64,000 bases of DNA from the NCBI RefSeq assembly GCF_000250655.1, contig NC_016935.1, positions 6,714,001 through 6,778,000 of the forward strand, in the 5' to 3' direction. The translations under genes and the position numbers were made by a program. Of the stretch, positions 17,765 to 25,919 are shown piece by piece. The number at the start of each line of letters is the position of its first letter. Position 1 is the first letter of the stretch. Source of the stretch: Paenibacillus mucilaginosus 3016. Lineage in GTDB: Bacteria; Bacillota; Bacilli; Paenibacillales; NBRC-103111. The notes beneath the pieces were generated by a model. It saw only the letters and a program-made list of their open reading frames with translations, was not told the origin of the DNA and made no database searches.

Positions 17765-18749
17765 ATGAGCAAAGTACATGTGATAGTAGCGGAGACCCGC
17801 GGAGGCAAGCTGCGGCAGGTGACCTTCGAAGCGGTGCAGGCCGCAAGACAGGCCGGCGGCGACGGCGACCGGCTCGCCGCCGTGCTGATCGGCGCCGGTG
17901 TCGGCTCCCTGGCGGATGAGCTGGCCGGGGCAGGCGTGGACGCGGTCCACGTGATCGACAGCCCTGCGCTCGAGCTCTATAACCCGGAGGCGTACGGCGC
18001 GGCGCTGAACGCCCTGCTGGACCGGCTCCAGCCGGACACCGTGATCTTCGGCCATACGGCCATCGGCCGGGATCTCGCTCCGGCGGCCGCCGCCCACCCT
18101 GCAGGCCGGGCAGATCTCCGACGTCACCGCGATCGAGCGCTCAGGAGAAGACGTGCTCTTCACCCGGCCGGTGTATGCCGGCAAGGCGTTCGAGCAGAAG
18201 AAGCGCACGGGCGGCGGCCCGCTCGTCGTGACCGTGCGGCCGAACAACATCGCGCCGGCTGCCGCTGACGGGGCGGCCGGCGCGGCGGCGGTCACCGCCG
18301 AGGCGTACGACGCCCCGCCCTCCCTGCGCACCGTCATCAAGGATGTCGTGCGCAAGATGAGCGGCCGGGTCGACCTCGCCGAGGCGAAGATCGTCGTCTC
18401 CGGCGGACGCGGCGTGAAGAGCGCCGACGGGTTCAAGCCGCTCGAGGAGCTCGCCGGGGTGCTGAACGCCGCCGTCGGCGCCTCCCGGGGCGCCTGCGAC
18501 GCCGGGTACTGCGACTACGCACTGCAGATCGGCCAGACCGGCAAGGTCGTCACGCCGGAGATCTACATCGCCTGCGGCATCTCCGGGGCGATCCAGCATC
18601 TCGCCGGCATGAGCCAGTCGCGCATCATCATCGCGATCAACAAGGACGCCGAAGCGCCGATCTTCAAGGTCGCCGACTACGGCATCGTCGGGGACCTGTT
18701 CGACGTCGTGCCGCTGCTGACGGAGGAGTTCCGGAAGGCGCTGGCATAA
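17765..18749 (+). pseudogene. etfA: Electron transfer flavoprotein alpha subunit, frameshifted as given
   Basis: Starts MSKVHVIVAETRGGKLRQVTF and runs correctly to VIFGHTAIGRDLAP. The frame is then lost around 18091-18100. From the next frame the protein resumes LQAGQISDVTAIERSGEDVLFTRPVYAGKAFEQKK and goes on to the FAD-binding part (VVSGGRGVKS, YCDYALQIGQTGKVV, GISGAIQHLAGM, INKDAEAPIFKVADYGIVGDLF). Removing one C from the CCC at 18097-18099 restores one open frame of ~327 residues, the normal EtfA length. Because the rest is intact and the partner genes are intact, a sequencing or assembly error is as likely as a real mutation. Confidence 0.88.
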
Positions 18750-18820
18750 GGCTCGGGGAGCCCTGAAACTGGGCGGCCCGACTGGGTTCCCGTCCTGTGA
18801 ACAGCAATCGAATGAAATAC

Positions 18821-18860
18821 AAAAAGGGGCGGCTCCTATAATCAGAAGCCGCCCCTTTGC
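18821..18860 (+). terminator. Terminator of the fadR-etfBA operon
   Basis: Twelve-base stem AAAGGGGCGGCT/AGCCGCCCCTTT with a ~12-base loop, flanked by A-run and short T-run, so possibly active in both directions. Confidence 0.8.
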
Positions 18861-18869
18861 GCTAACCTG

Positions 18870-19274
18870 TCAATTCCAGAATTCCAGGAACCGCTCCGCT
18901 TCGGTATCCTCGAGCCATACCCGGCCCGCGTCTTCCCCGAGCAGGTACAAATCGCCCTGCATGCTGTAGGCGCTCTTGGCTTAGTAAAGGTTCCAGTCCT
19001 GCTCTTCCCCGAAGTTCTTGTGAAAATCCCGGAACTTCTTGGTGAACTGCTGCTCTGTCATCGAAGCATCCAGAGCGAAAAAGCCCATGGCCCGGTAGTA
19101 CCTCGCCGCATCCGCAACCCGCACCTCAGGAGAAAATGTCCCAAACTTCTCTTGAAACAGAACCTCACTGCTCTTCACTTCCTTAGCCGAGTACGACGCA
19201 GAGAGGCCGAGCAGCAGTGCTGCGGCTGCCGCGAGGGCTGCGGTCTTTTGTGTGAATTGTGCTGTGTTCCTCAT
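18870..19274 (-). pseudogene. Small secreted protein gene with in-frame TAA
   Basis: The 97-residue first part has a signal peptide (MRNTAQFTQKTAALAAAAAL, then LLGLSASYSA) and a mature domain ending FHKNFGEEQDWNLY. Directly after the TAA at 18981-18983 the same frame stays open for 36 more codons (AKSAYSMQGDLYLLGEDAGR, then VWLEDTEAERFLEFWN) to a TGA at 18870. The continuation has normal residue composition, which suggests a ~134-residue protein interrupted by a nonsense codon. No known family is recognised. The short version may still be made and exported. Confidence 0.6.
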
Positions 19275-19484
19275 GGTCGTACCGTCCCATTCTCTCGTTG
19301 TCTGTATACCACAATCGTTCTATCACGAGAGATGGGATTCGTAGAGTGGGCGGATGTAAAAAATCAGGCAAATTCCAGGCAAATTCGACAAGATCCGGCT
19401 TGTCCAGCGGGCCCAGGAATTGTACAATCAGTAAGATCTATTGTCCGTATCCCCAAACTACGATAAAGCCAGGTGATTGTACCC

Positions 19485-20765
19485 ATGTCACAGATGTCAA
19501 AGCAAGTCATTCAAGTGGAGGAACGCCCTCCCCTATCCAAGAGCATCCCGCTCTCCCTGCAGCATCTGTTCGCGATGTTCGGGGCCAACATCCTCGTCCC
19601 GGTGCTGTTCCAGGTGAACCCGGCGACGATCCTGCTCATGAACGGGATCGGCACGCTGCTCTACCTGCTGATCTGCCGGGGACGGATTCCGGCCTATCTC
19701 GGGTCGAGCTTCGCCTTCCTCTCGCCGGTCTTCCTCGTGCTCTCCACCGGATCGTATGCTGAGGCGCTCGGCGGCTTCATTGTGGCGGGGGCGATCTTCC
19801 TGCTTGTCGGCCTGCTCGTGAAGGCCGTCGGCAGCGGCTGGATCGACGTCGTCTTCCCGCCCGCCGCCATGGGCGCGATCGTCGCCGTCATCGGCCTTGA
19901 GCTTGTGCCGACTGCGGCCGAGATGGCCGGGTTCATCAAGCCCGCACAGAACGCGCCCGCGAACTGGTCTCCGGATCCCGCCACGGTAGGCGTAGCAGCG
20001 GCCACGCTGCTGATCACCATCCTCGGCACCGTCATGTTCCGCGGCTTCCTGAAGATCATACCGATCCTCGTCGGCGTAGCGTCCGGGTATGCGATCGCCG
20101 CCGCAGCCGGCATGGTCGACTGGAGCAAGGTGGACGCCGCCCCCTGGTTCGAGCTTCCGACCTTCTACGCTCCCCAGTTCAGCTGGTCCGCCATCGCGGT
20201 CATCGCGCCGGCCGCGCTCGTCGTCATCGCCGAGCACATCGGCCACCTTGTGGTCACCGAGAACATCGTCGGCCGCCGGCTGTCGCAGGATCCCGGGCTG
20301 CACCGCTCGCTGATCGGCAACGGCGTCTCGACGATCCTCTCGGGCTTTGCCGGTTCCACGCCGAACACCACCTACGGGGAGAACATCGGCGTCATGGCGA
20401 TCACCCGCGTTTACTCCTCCTACGTCATCGGCGGAGCGGCCGTCTTCTCGATCCTGCTCTCCTTCTCGGGCAAGCTCGCGGCGCTGATCTCCACGATCCC
20501 GTCCCCCGTCATGGGCGGCGTCTCCCTGCTTCTTTTCGGGGTCATCGCCTCCTCCGGAATCCGCATTCTTGTGGACGGGAAGGTCGACTACAGCCGACCG
20601 GTTAACCTAATCCTGACGACGGTCGTGCTCGTCATCGGGATCAGCGGAGCGGCCTTCACTTGGGGGGCGTTGACGCTCAAGGGCATGGCACTCGCCACGG
20701 TCGTTGCCATCGCGCTCAGCCTGTTCTTCCGGGCCGCCGAGAAGGCGAAACTGCTGAACGAATAG
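19485..20765 (+). CDS. Uracil/xanthine permease (NCS2 family)
   Basis: Proton-coupled nucleobase importer of ~426 residues and about fourteen membrane segments. Family features: LQHLFAMFGANILVPVLFQVNPATILLMNGIGTLLY near the N-terminus, the central EHIGHLVVTENIVGR (substrate-binding Glu in the EH motif) and GFAGSTPNTTYGENIGVMAITRVYS. It resembles UraA/PyrP uracil permeases more than xanthine carriers. The ATG at 19485 is preferred over a GTG twelve bases upstream because AGGTGAT overlaps that GTG. No PyrR-type leader was recognised. It is monocistronic. Confidence 0.93.
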   Translation: MSQMSKQVIQVEERPPLSKSIPLSLQHLFAMFGANILVPVLFQVNPATILLMNGIGTLLYLLICRGRIPAYLGSSFAFLSPVFLVLSTGSYAEALGGFIVAGAIFLLVGLLVKAVGSGWIDVVFPPAAMGAIVAVIGLELVPTAAEMAGFIKPAQNAPANWSPDPATVGVAAATLLITILGTVMFRGFLKIIPILVGVASGYAIAAAAGMVDWSKVDAAPWFELPTFYAPQFSWSAIAVIAPAALVVIAEHIGHLVVTENIVGRRLSQDPGLHRSLIGNGVSTILSGFAGSTPNTTYGENIGVMAITRVYSSYVIGGAAVFSILLSFSGKLAALISTIPSPVMGGVSLLLFGVIASSGIRILVDGKVDYSRPVNLILTTVVLVIGISGAAFTWGALTLKGMALATVVAIALSLFFRAAEKAKLLNE

Positions 20766-20791
20766 CAGGCACAGCATCCGAACGAATAGAG

Positions 20792-20826
20792 AACAGGCGG
20801 GGGACGCTTCCCCCGCCTGTTTTTTC
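20792..20826 (+). terminator. Terminator after the uracil permease gene
   Basis: ACAGGCGGGGGA hairpin with a very short loop, complement TCCCCCGCCTGT, followed by TTTTT. Confidence 0.92.
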
Positions 20827-21021
20827 GCATACACTCCTGTACACCACGCAACACCACCGCACCGCCTGCCAGGTAAGACCGCCCGCTTCCATGCTGCGCC
20901 CGTTTTCCCCCTATACGTTCTGCTCCGCCACCGCCATTCCTTCACCTGGCAGCACCGCCGCCACCCTATTCGAACAGCAGTTCCCCCGCCCCGCAAACAA
21001 GCTTGGCAGCTCCCTGTCCCT

Positions 21022-21522
21022 TCAATCCTTGCCTCCGCGATGCTCCACTGCCGGTCCCGAGACTCCCTTCCTGAACCACAAATAATACCCTCTCGACACG
21101 AAGAAGGTGGCCAGCAGGGAGAGCCAGGTCCAATACCAGGTCCAGCTCACATACTCGATCAGATCCGTATACTTCTCCAGTGCCACCTCGAATAAGGTCA
21201 TCACCGTCGGAAACACCAGAATCCAGGCCCACTTCCTGCCCCATCCCCGGTCAGCCGGAAAGTGGAGATTGTAGATTACACAGATGGCCGGATAGATGAA
21301 GAACTCAAATGAAAAGCTCGTGCGGTTCGCAATAATGAATTCCCGGGCCGGATATTCAATCAGATGATACTCCACAATCAGCAGCCCCAGCACCCAGGTG
21401 ATCGATTGCTTGAAAGTATAAACCACGGCAGCTTCCCTGAGCCTGCTCCGGGGAGTAAGGAGAATCAGCCCCGCCAGGGTAATCCCGTTAATGATAAGAA
21501 GAATGATCTGCTCTTTGGACAT
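21022..21522 (-). CDS. CBO0543-type small membrane protein
   Basis: About 166 residues with four or five hydrophobic helices (MSKEQIILLIINGITLAGLI; then AVVYTFKQSITWVLGLLIVE; FIYPAICVIYNL; WAWILVFPTVMTLFEVALE; YWTWLSLLATFFVSRGYYLWF). The motif EKYTDLIEYVSWTWYWTW is typical of the CBO0543 family found in Bacillaceae and Paenibacillaceae. The function of the family is unknown. The GGGGG run before ATG 21522 supports this start over one eight codons upstream. A broken relative lies directly upstream. Confidence 0.75.
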   Translation of the reverse strand: MSKEQIILLIINGITLAGLILLTPRSRLREAAVVYTFKQSITWVLGLLIVEYHLIEYPAREFIIANRTSFSFEFFIYPAICVIYNLHFPADRGWGRKWAWILVFPTVMTLFEVALEKYTDLIEYVSWTWYWTWLSLLATFFVSRGYYLWFRKGVSGPAVEHRGGKD

Positions 21523-21546
21523 AGAACCCCCGCTTGGCTGCAGCAT

Positions 21547-22059
21547 TTAGCGAAAAACCGGAAAGGGAATCCGGAACCACACCATATAAAACACAATCAA
21601 ACACACGGATACGGCATAAGCGGCCAACGGGCGCCGGTGATGGAGATACAGGACCGGAAACATGGTGCATACGAAAAACACGGACCACGCAAAGCTCCAG
21701 CCCCGGTGGTAACGGATAAAATGAAGCTGCACCGCAGCCTGCTCGGCAAGCATGTAGACCAGCGCCCAATACAGCAGATGCCGGGCCAGCCGGAGCTTGC
21801 CGCCGTGAGGGAGACGGTCCAGGAACAGGAGCACCGTACAGGGAAAGACGACGAAGGACAGAAGCAGCTCGGCCCCCCAATGCGTCACCCAAAAGACGGG
21901 CGTATACTCCCAGAGCAGCTGTCCCCCCACCAGAAAGTAGTAGAGCATGCTGCACAGAATCATATAGAGCACCGTGGGCTGATACCGCTCCTACCTCCGG
22001 TGGCTCTTCGACAGTCTTACGGCAGCAAGAGAGATGAGTGCAATCAATACAAAATAGAT
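21547..22059 (-). pseudogene. CBO0543-type membrane protein, interrupted by an amber codon
   Basis: From a GTG at 21972 the frame encodes 141 residues (PTVLYMILCSMLYYFLVGGQ, then LLWEYTPVFWVTHWGAELLLSFVVF). The same frame is open upstream of a TAG at 21991-21993 and encodes a first membrane helix (AIYFVLIALISLAAVRLSKS, then HRR). Relatives have Trp at about the TAG position, so TGG to TAG is the simplest explanation. AGGAGG lies seven bases before an ATC codon at 22057-22059, where an ATG start would be expected. Both points suggest decay. It is the neighbour and paralogue of the intact gene at 21022. Confidence 0.6.
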
Positions 22060-22261
22060 GGCCGCTCCTCCTTCCTGCAAGCCTGTCCGGACGCAGGTTT
22101 CAGATGATTCCTATTATTTTACAAAAAGGTATCCTTTATCCCTCCCCCTGCTTCCCCCACGATAAAACCGCCTTCGTCCCGCATGAGAAGATCTTCCATG
22201 GGGGACACTATCCCCTATCTAATCCCACTATCCATTCCTTGACGGAGGAGGCATCCGAACG

Positions 22262-23272
22262 ATGCACATCGCCAAGCATACACCGCTCTCATCTACCGAG
22301 CTCGGGACCCTGTGGATGACGTACCAGACGAAGACGATGATGCTGCAGATCTACGCTCATTTACTGGAAGGGGCCAAGGACGAAGAGCCGGGGCAGATCA
22401 TGACATACGACCGGGACAAGACCGCTGAGACTGTCTCCAAGACCCGGGAGATGTTCCGCGAAGCGGGAGCCGCCATCCCCCAGGGCTTCACCGAACAGGA
22501 TGTCAAGCGGGGGGCGCCGCGTCTCTTCGACCCGGTATTCGAGGTCATGTATCTGCGCATGATGTCCAAAGTGTTCACCGGCTTGTACGCGCTCTACAAC
22601 AGCATGTCCTACCGCTCGGATATCCGCCAGCTGTACCGCAGGCTGACGATGGAGTCCCAGGAGATCTACGACCGGACCACCGAGCTGCTGTTGGAGCAGG
22701 GCACGCTGATCCATCCGCCCGATGTGACGATGCCCCGTGAGGTCGAATTTGTCCGGGACACGAGCTACATGCGGGGCATCAATCCGTTCGGGAGCAAACG
22801 GTCGCTCAATACGGTGGAGGTCGGCCACCTGTATCAGGCCGTCGAGACCAACCTCTGCGGCATGCAGCTCATGACCGGGTTCGCGCAGGGTGCAGCAGAG
22901 CCCGAGGTGCGGATGTATTTTACCAAGGGGAAGAATCTGGCGAAGAAGATCGTCCAGGAGCTGAGCGGTGTCCTGATGAATAGCGATGTTCCGGCCCCGG
23001 CCCCCTGGGCGGGCAAAGCCACGGACGCCACCGTCTCTCCGTTCTCGGACAAGCTCATGATGTACAACACTTCTCTCCTGAGCAACTTCGGCCTCGGCAG
23101 CAACGCGCTCGGCACCGCCTTCAGCCTGCGCAGCGATCTGCCGGCCCTGATGACTTCACTCTCGAAGGACATCTTCACCTATGCGGTGGACGGGGGCAAG
23201 CTCATGATCAAGAACAACTGGATGGAGGAGCCGCCCCAGATGGAGGACCGCAAACAGCTGACCCGTTCGTAG
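22262..23272 (+). CDS. DUF3231 family protein
   Basis: 336-residue soluble, mostly helical protein with two related halves of about 165 residues, as in the DUF3231 family. Each half opens with a similar helix (LSSTELGTLWMTYQTKTMMLQ; LNTVEVGHLYQAVETNLCGMQ) and contains a PP/VTMP or SDVPAP turn. Members are distantly ferritin-like and common in spore-formers, but the role is not established. GGAGGAGGCATCCGAACG precedes the ATG. No sporulation promoter could be named with confidence. Confidence 0.85.
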   Translation: MHIAKHTPLSSTELGTLWMTYQTKTMMLQIYAHLLEGAKDEEPGQIMTYDRDKTAETVSKTREMFREAGAAIPQGFTEQDVKRGAPRLFDPVFEVMYLRMMSKVFTGLYALYNSMSYRSDIRQLYRRLTMESQEIYDRTTELLLEQGTLIHPPDVTMPREVEFVRDTSYMRGINPFGSKRSLNTVEVGHLYQAVETNLCGMQLMTGFAQGAAEPEVRMYFTKGKNLAKKIVQELSGVLMNSDVPAPAPWAGKATDATVSPFSDKLMMYNTSLLSNFGLGSNALGTAFSLRSDLPALMTSLSKDIFTYAVDGGKLMIKNNWMEEPPQMEDRKQLTRS

Positions 23273-23295
23273 CCCTTGATCGCGGCCGCATGAAA

Positions 23296-23345
23296 ACAGC
23301 CTGATCCGTTCCCGGTATGACCGGAGCAGATCAGGCTGCTTTTTA
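23296..23345. terminator. Shared terminator between convergent genes
   Basis: Stem CAGCCTGATC (23297-23306) with GATCAGGCTG (23329-23338), flanked by AAAA on one side and CTTTTT on the other. It can serve both the DUF3231 gene and the leftward oxidoreductase gene. Confidence 0.85.
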
Positions 23346-23394
23346 CCTGTTTTTTTGTACGTATTGGCCTCTTCCCTGTGCAGGATGGGCACAT

Positions 23395-24516
23395 TCATTC
23401 TTCCACGCGGATCCACCGTCTCTCCCGATGGCTGAGGAGGATCGCTTCGATGAGCTTCATGATCCGGTGGCCGTCCTGCAGCGTCGCGAACAGGTGATTG
23501 CGGCGTTTCGGCAGGCCCTCCTTTTTCTCCCGCACGGCTTCGTAGAAGTCATGGAAGAGGTTGCGCAGCGCGTCCGGCCAGCCCTCCTGATGGCCCCCCG
23601 GATAGTGCGAGAATGAGGCGGCCCGCGCCGACAGCAGGTTCGGGTCCTTCATCAGCGTCTGGTTAGGCTCGTCCCGCTTCCCGATCCACAGCTCGTTGGG
23701 CCGCTCCTGATTCCAGGCGATGGAAGCGGTCCGGGCGCTGATCTCGAAGCGCAGCTTGTTCTTGCGGCCCGCACTCACCTGGGAGACGGCGAACATGCCC
23801 TGCGTGCCGTCCTCGAAGTGCACAAGCACCGAGCCGCAGTCTTCGGTCTGCACCTCGACTTCTTTGAATGCCGGATCCGTACGCACCGGATGGATCGTCT
23901 TGAGATCCGCGAACACCTCGGTGATGGGGCTGTCTAGCACGAACTGCACGAGATCGCACCAGTGGGAGCCGATATCCGCCACCGCCCGCGAGGCGCCGCC
24001 CCGCTCCGGATCGAGCCGCCAGTTGATGTCGGTATCGAAGAGCAGCCAGTCCTGCAGGTATTCCCCGATCACCATGTGGGGGCGGCCGTACTTCTGCTCG
24101 GAGATCCATTTGCGCGCCTCGGAAATCAATGGGTAGTGGCGGTAGTTGAAGCAGACGCCGGCGACCACATTGCGCTCCCGCTCCAGCCGGCAGAGGATGC
24201 CGGACTCCTCGGAGTTCATCGCCAGCGGCTTCTCCGACAACAGATGCTTGCCCTCCTCCAACACACTGCGATTCAGCGGATAGTGCATATCATTGGGGGT
24301 ACAGTTGTGCACCACATCGATGTCCGGGTCGCGGATGAGCTCCTCCGCCCGTTCGTACGCCTTCGGCACCCGGAGCCGCTCGGCGAACTCCAGCGCCTTG
24401 CTGCTGTCGGTGCCCGCCACCGCAGTCACCTCAATCCCCGGAAGCCTCCGCAGCATGTCCACATGCGCCTGGGCCGAGAAGCCCGTGCCGATAATCCCCA
24501 CTCTAATGCTTCCCAT
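23395..24516 (-). CDS. Gfo/Idh/MocA-family NAD(P)-dependent oxidoreductase
   Basis: 373-residue sugar or cyclitol dehydrogenase. Rossmann fold at the N-terminus (GSIRVGIIGTGFSAQAHVDML), the conserved EKPLAMN loop with the catalytic Lys, and the C-terminal domain with GGASRAVADIGSHWCDLVQF (catalytic Asp/His pair). The end HYPGGHQEGWPDALRNLFHDFYEAV is typical of this group. The ATG at 24516 follows GGAGGAGG by eight bases; a GTG three codons upstream overlaps that site. No linked transporter, so the substrate is not known. Confidence 0.9.
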   Translation of the reverse strand: MGSIRVGIIGTGFSAQAHVDMLRRLPGIEVTAVAGTDSSKALEFAERLRVPKAYERAEELIRDPDIDVVHNCTPNDMHYPLNRSVLEEGKHLLSEKPLAMNSEESGILCRLERERNVVAGVCFNYRHYPLISEARKWISEQKYGRPHMVIGEYLQDWLLFDTDINWRLDPERGGASRAVADIGSHWCDLVQFVLDSPITEVFADLKTIHPVRTDPAFKEVEVQTEDCGSVLVHFEDGTQGMFAVSQVSAGRKNKLRFEISARTASIAWNQERPNELWIGKRDEPNQTLMKDPNLLSARAASFSHYPGGHQEGWPDALRNLFHDFYEAVREKKEGLPKRRNHLFATLQDGHRIMKLIEAILLSHRERRWIRVEE

Positions 24517-24698
24517 GACGGCCACCTCCTCCTATGATTTTTGGCGCTCGCTTCAGCAGCTGCCCGTTATTCTCTCTACCTATTTATTAAAGCGGTGCCT
24601 CCGCTTTGAAACGACAGGGGCGGAAGGGAGCGGCAAAGGGGCAGCAGGGCATGGGCCGCCGGATCGGGTCGCACGAAGAGACCGGGCCCCCGGGAACG

Positions 24699-24744
24699 GC
24701 AAAAAGAGCCCGCAGCGCCATATCACATGGCACGGGCTCTTCAA
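24699..24744 (-). terminator. Terminator of the dienelactone hydrolase gene
   Basis: On the minus strand GAAGAGCCCG pairs with CGGGCTCTTT, with an inner GCCAT/ATGGC pair, ending in TTTTT. Confidence 0.85.
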
Positions 24745-24766
24745 GCATGGGCTCAGAGTGAAGAGA

Positions 24767-25582
24767 TCAGGAGAGAACCTCGCTAAGGAAGGCCAGCGTC
24801 CTTGCGAACGCCTTCCTGGCGGAATCCACGTGGTAGGTCGGGCGGGAATCATTGAAGAAGGCATGCGGCGCCTTCGGGTAAATATGATACTCGAAGCGCT
24901 TGCCCTCCCGTTCCAGCTCCTGTGCGAAACCAGGGATGTCATCCGTAATGCGCGGGTCGAGCTCCCCATAGAAACCGAGCAGCGGGGCGCCGATCGAGGG
25001 AATGAGCTCCTTCGGCGGCGGGCTGCCGTAGAAGATCACGGCTCCGCGCAGTTCGCCGTCCTTCGCAGCCAGCGTGCCGGAGAGCAGCCCGCCGAGGCAG
25101 AAGCCGACCGAGGCGACGCCCTGTCCGGCGGTAGGCGCATACGAGTCCCGCAGGAAGGCCGCGGCGGCCGTGATCTGCTCCGTAAACGCCGGGATGCGAG
25201 AACCTGCGCTGAAGATGAGCTCGAGCGACGCCGAGATCTTCGCCTGCTCTTCTTCGGGCAGCGCAGAGAGGGCCGCCTGCCGCTCCTCCGGACTGCGCCA
25301 AGCGCTCGGCGGGATCGTGTTCAGGAACTGCTTCGCCCGTTCGACCCTATCCGGCGACAGCGCTTCGGGCTTCGGCCCTTCCGCCGTGAAGAGATCCGGG
25401 GCGAAGGCCGCATAACCGGCTTGTGCGAGACGGCGGGTCACATCCTGGATGTGCTCGTCCACCCCCCAGATCTCCTGAAGGACGAGAACAGCCGGCAGCT
25501 TCTGCTCCACATCCGGCCGGGCCGCATAGCCCTGCCACCGTCCCTCCGTGCCGTACGATATCCATTCGGTAATGATGCTCAT
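24767..25582 (-). CDS. Dienelactone hydrolase family protein
   Basis: 271-residue alpha/beta hydrolase. The nucleophile is Cys in SVGFCLGGLLSG, with Asp in GELDPRITDDIPG and His in YPKAPHAFFNDSRPTYH completing the triad. LVLQEIWGVDEHIQDVTRRLAQAGYAAFAPDLF is the typical N-terminal part. The family cleaves cyclic lactones such as dienelactone, but many members act on other esters, so the substrate is open. The ATG at 25582 follows GGAGAGATGGGC; upstream in-frame codons lack an RBS. Monocistronic. Confidence 0.9.
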   Translation of the reverse strand: MSIITEWISYGTEGRWQGYAARPDVEQKLPAVLVLQEIWGVDEHIQDVTRRLAQAGYAAFAPDLFTAEGPKPEALSPDRVERAKQFLNTIPPSAWRSPEERQAALSALPEEEQAKISASLELIFSAGSRIPAFTEQITAAAAFLRDSYAPTAGQGVASVGFCLGGLLSGTLAAKDGELRGAVIFYGSPPPKELIPSIGAPLLGFYGELDPRITDDIPGFAQELEREGKRFEYHIYPKAPHAFFNDSRPTYHVDSARKAFARTLAFLSEVLS

Positions 25583-25730
25583 GCCCATCTCTCCTCTCAT
25601 CGGCTCCACAAATACCCAACCTATGTACTTGGTAATGTGAATGTAGCACAGCCCCCTGGGAGCGTCAAGGACGACTCTGCCCCTGAGGCCGCCGGAACTC
25701 CCCACACCGCAATAAGCTGAAAAATCCTTA

Positions 25731-25759
25731 TTGACAGCGGAAGCCGACCTTGCTATGAT
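25731..25759 (+). promoter_or_regulatory. Strong sigma-A promoter of the sulfonate-type binding protein gene
   Basis: TTGACA (25731-25736), 17-base spacer, TATGAT (25754-25759). A leader of about 150 bases follows before the start codon. Confidence 0.85.
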
Positions 25760-25809
25760 TCAATCCATAGTATACCACTTTGATTTAATTGAATTGAGTC
25801 GACCGTACG

Positions 25810-25858
25810 AACGGAGACCATGCTGCCCCCTCCAGGGACACATGCGTCTCCGTTTTTT
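25810..25858 (+). terminator. Intrinsic terminator inside the 5' leader (possible attenuator)
   Basis: AACGGAGACCATG pairs with CATGCGTCTCCGTT, then TTTT. It lies about 45 bases after the predicted start site and 60 bases before the gene it precedes, so transcription would stop unless the hairpin is prevented. No known riboswitch was recognised in the short sequence before it. Confidence 0.75.
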
Positions 25859-25919
25859 GGTATATACGGTCCGGCCGGTTCCATGCCTGATCTTCCCATT
25901 CGAAAGGAGTCCACTCCGC

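Noticed and set aside
25731..25919. SAM (S-box) or T-box riboswitch in the leader of the SsuA-like gene
   Set aside because: The segment before the terminator is only about 45 bases, too short for either, and no conserved T-box or S-box sequence is seen.
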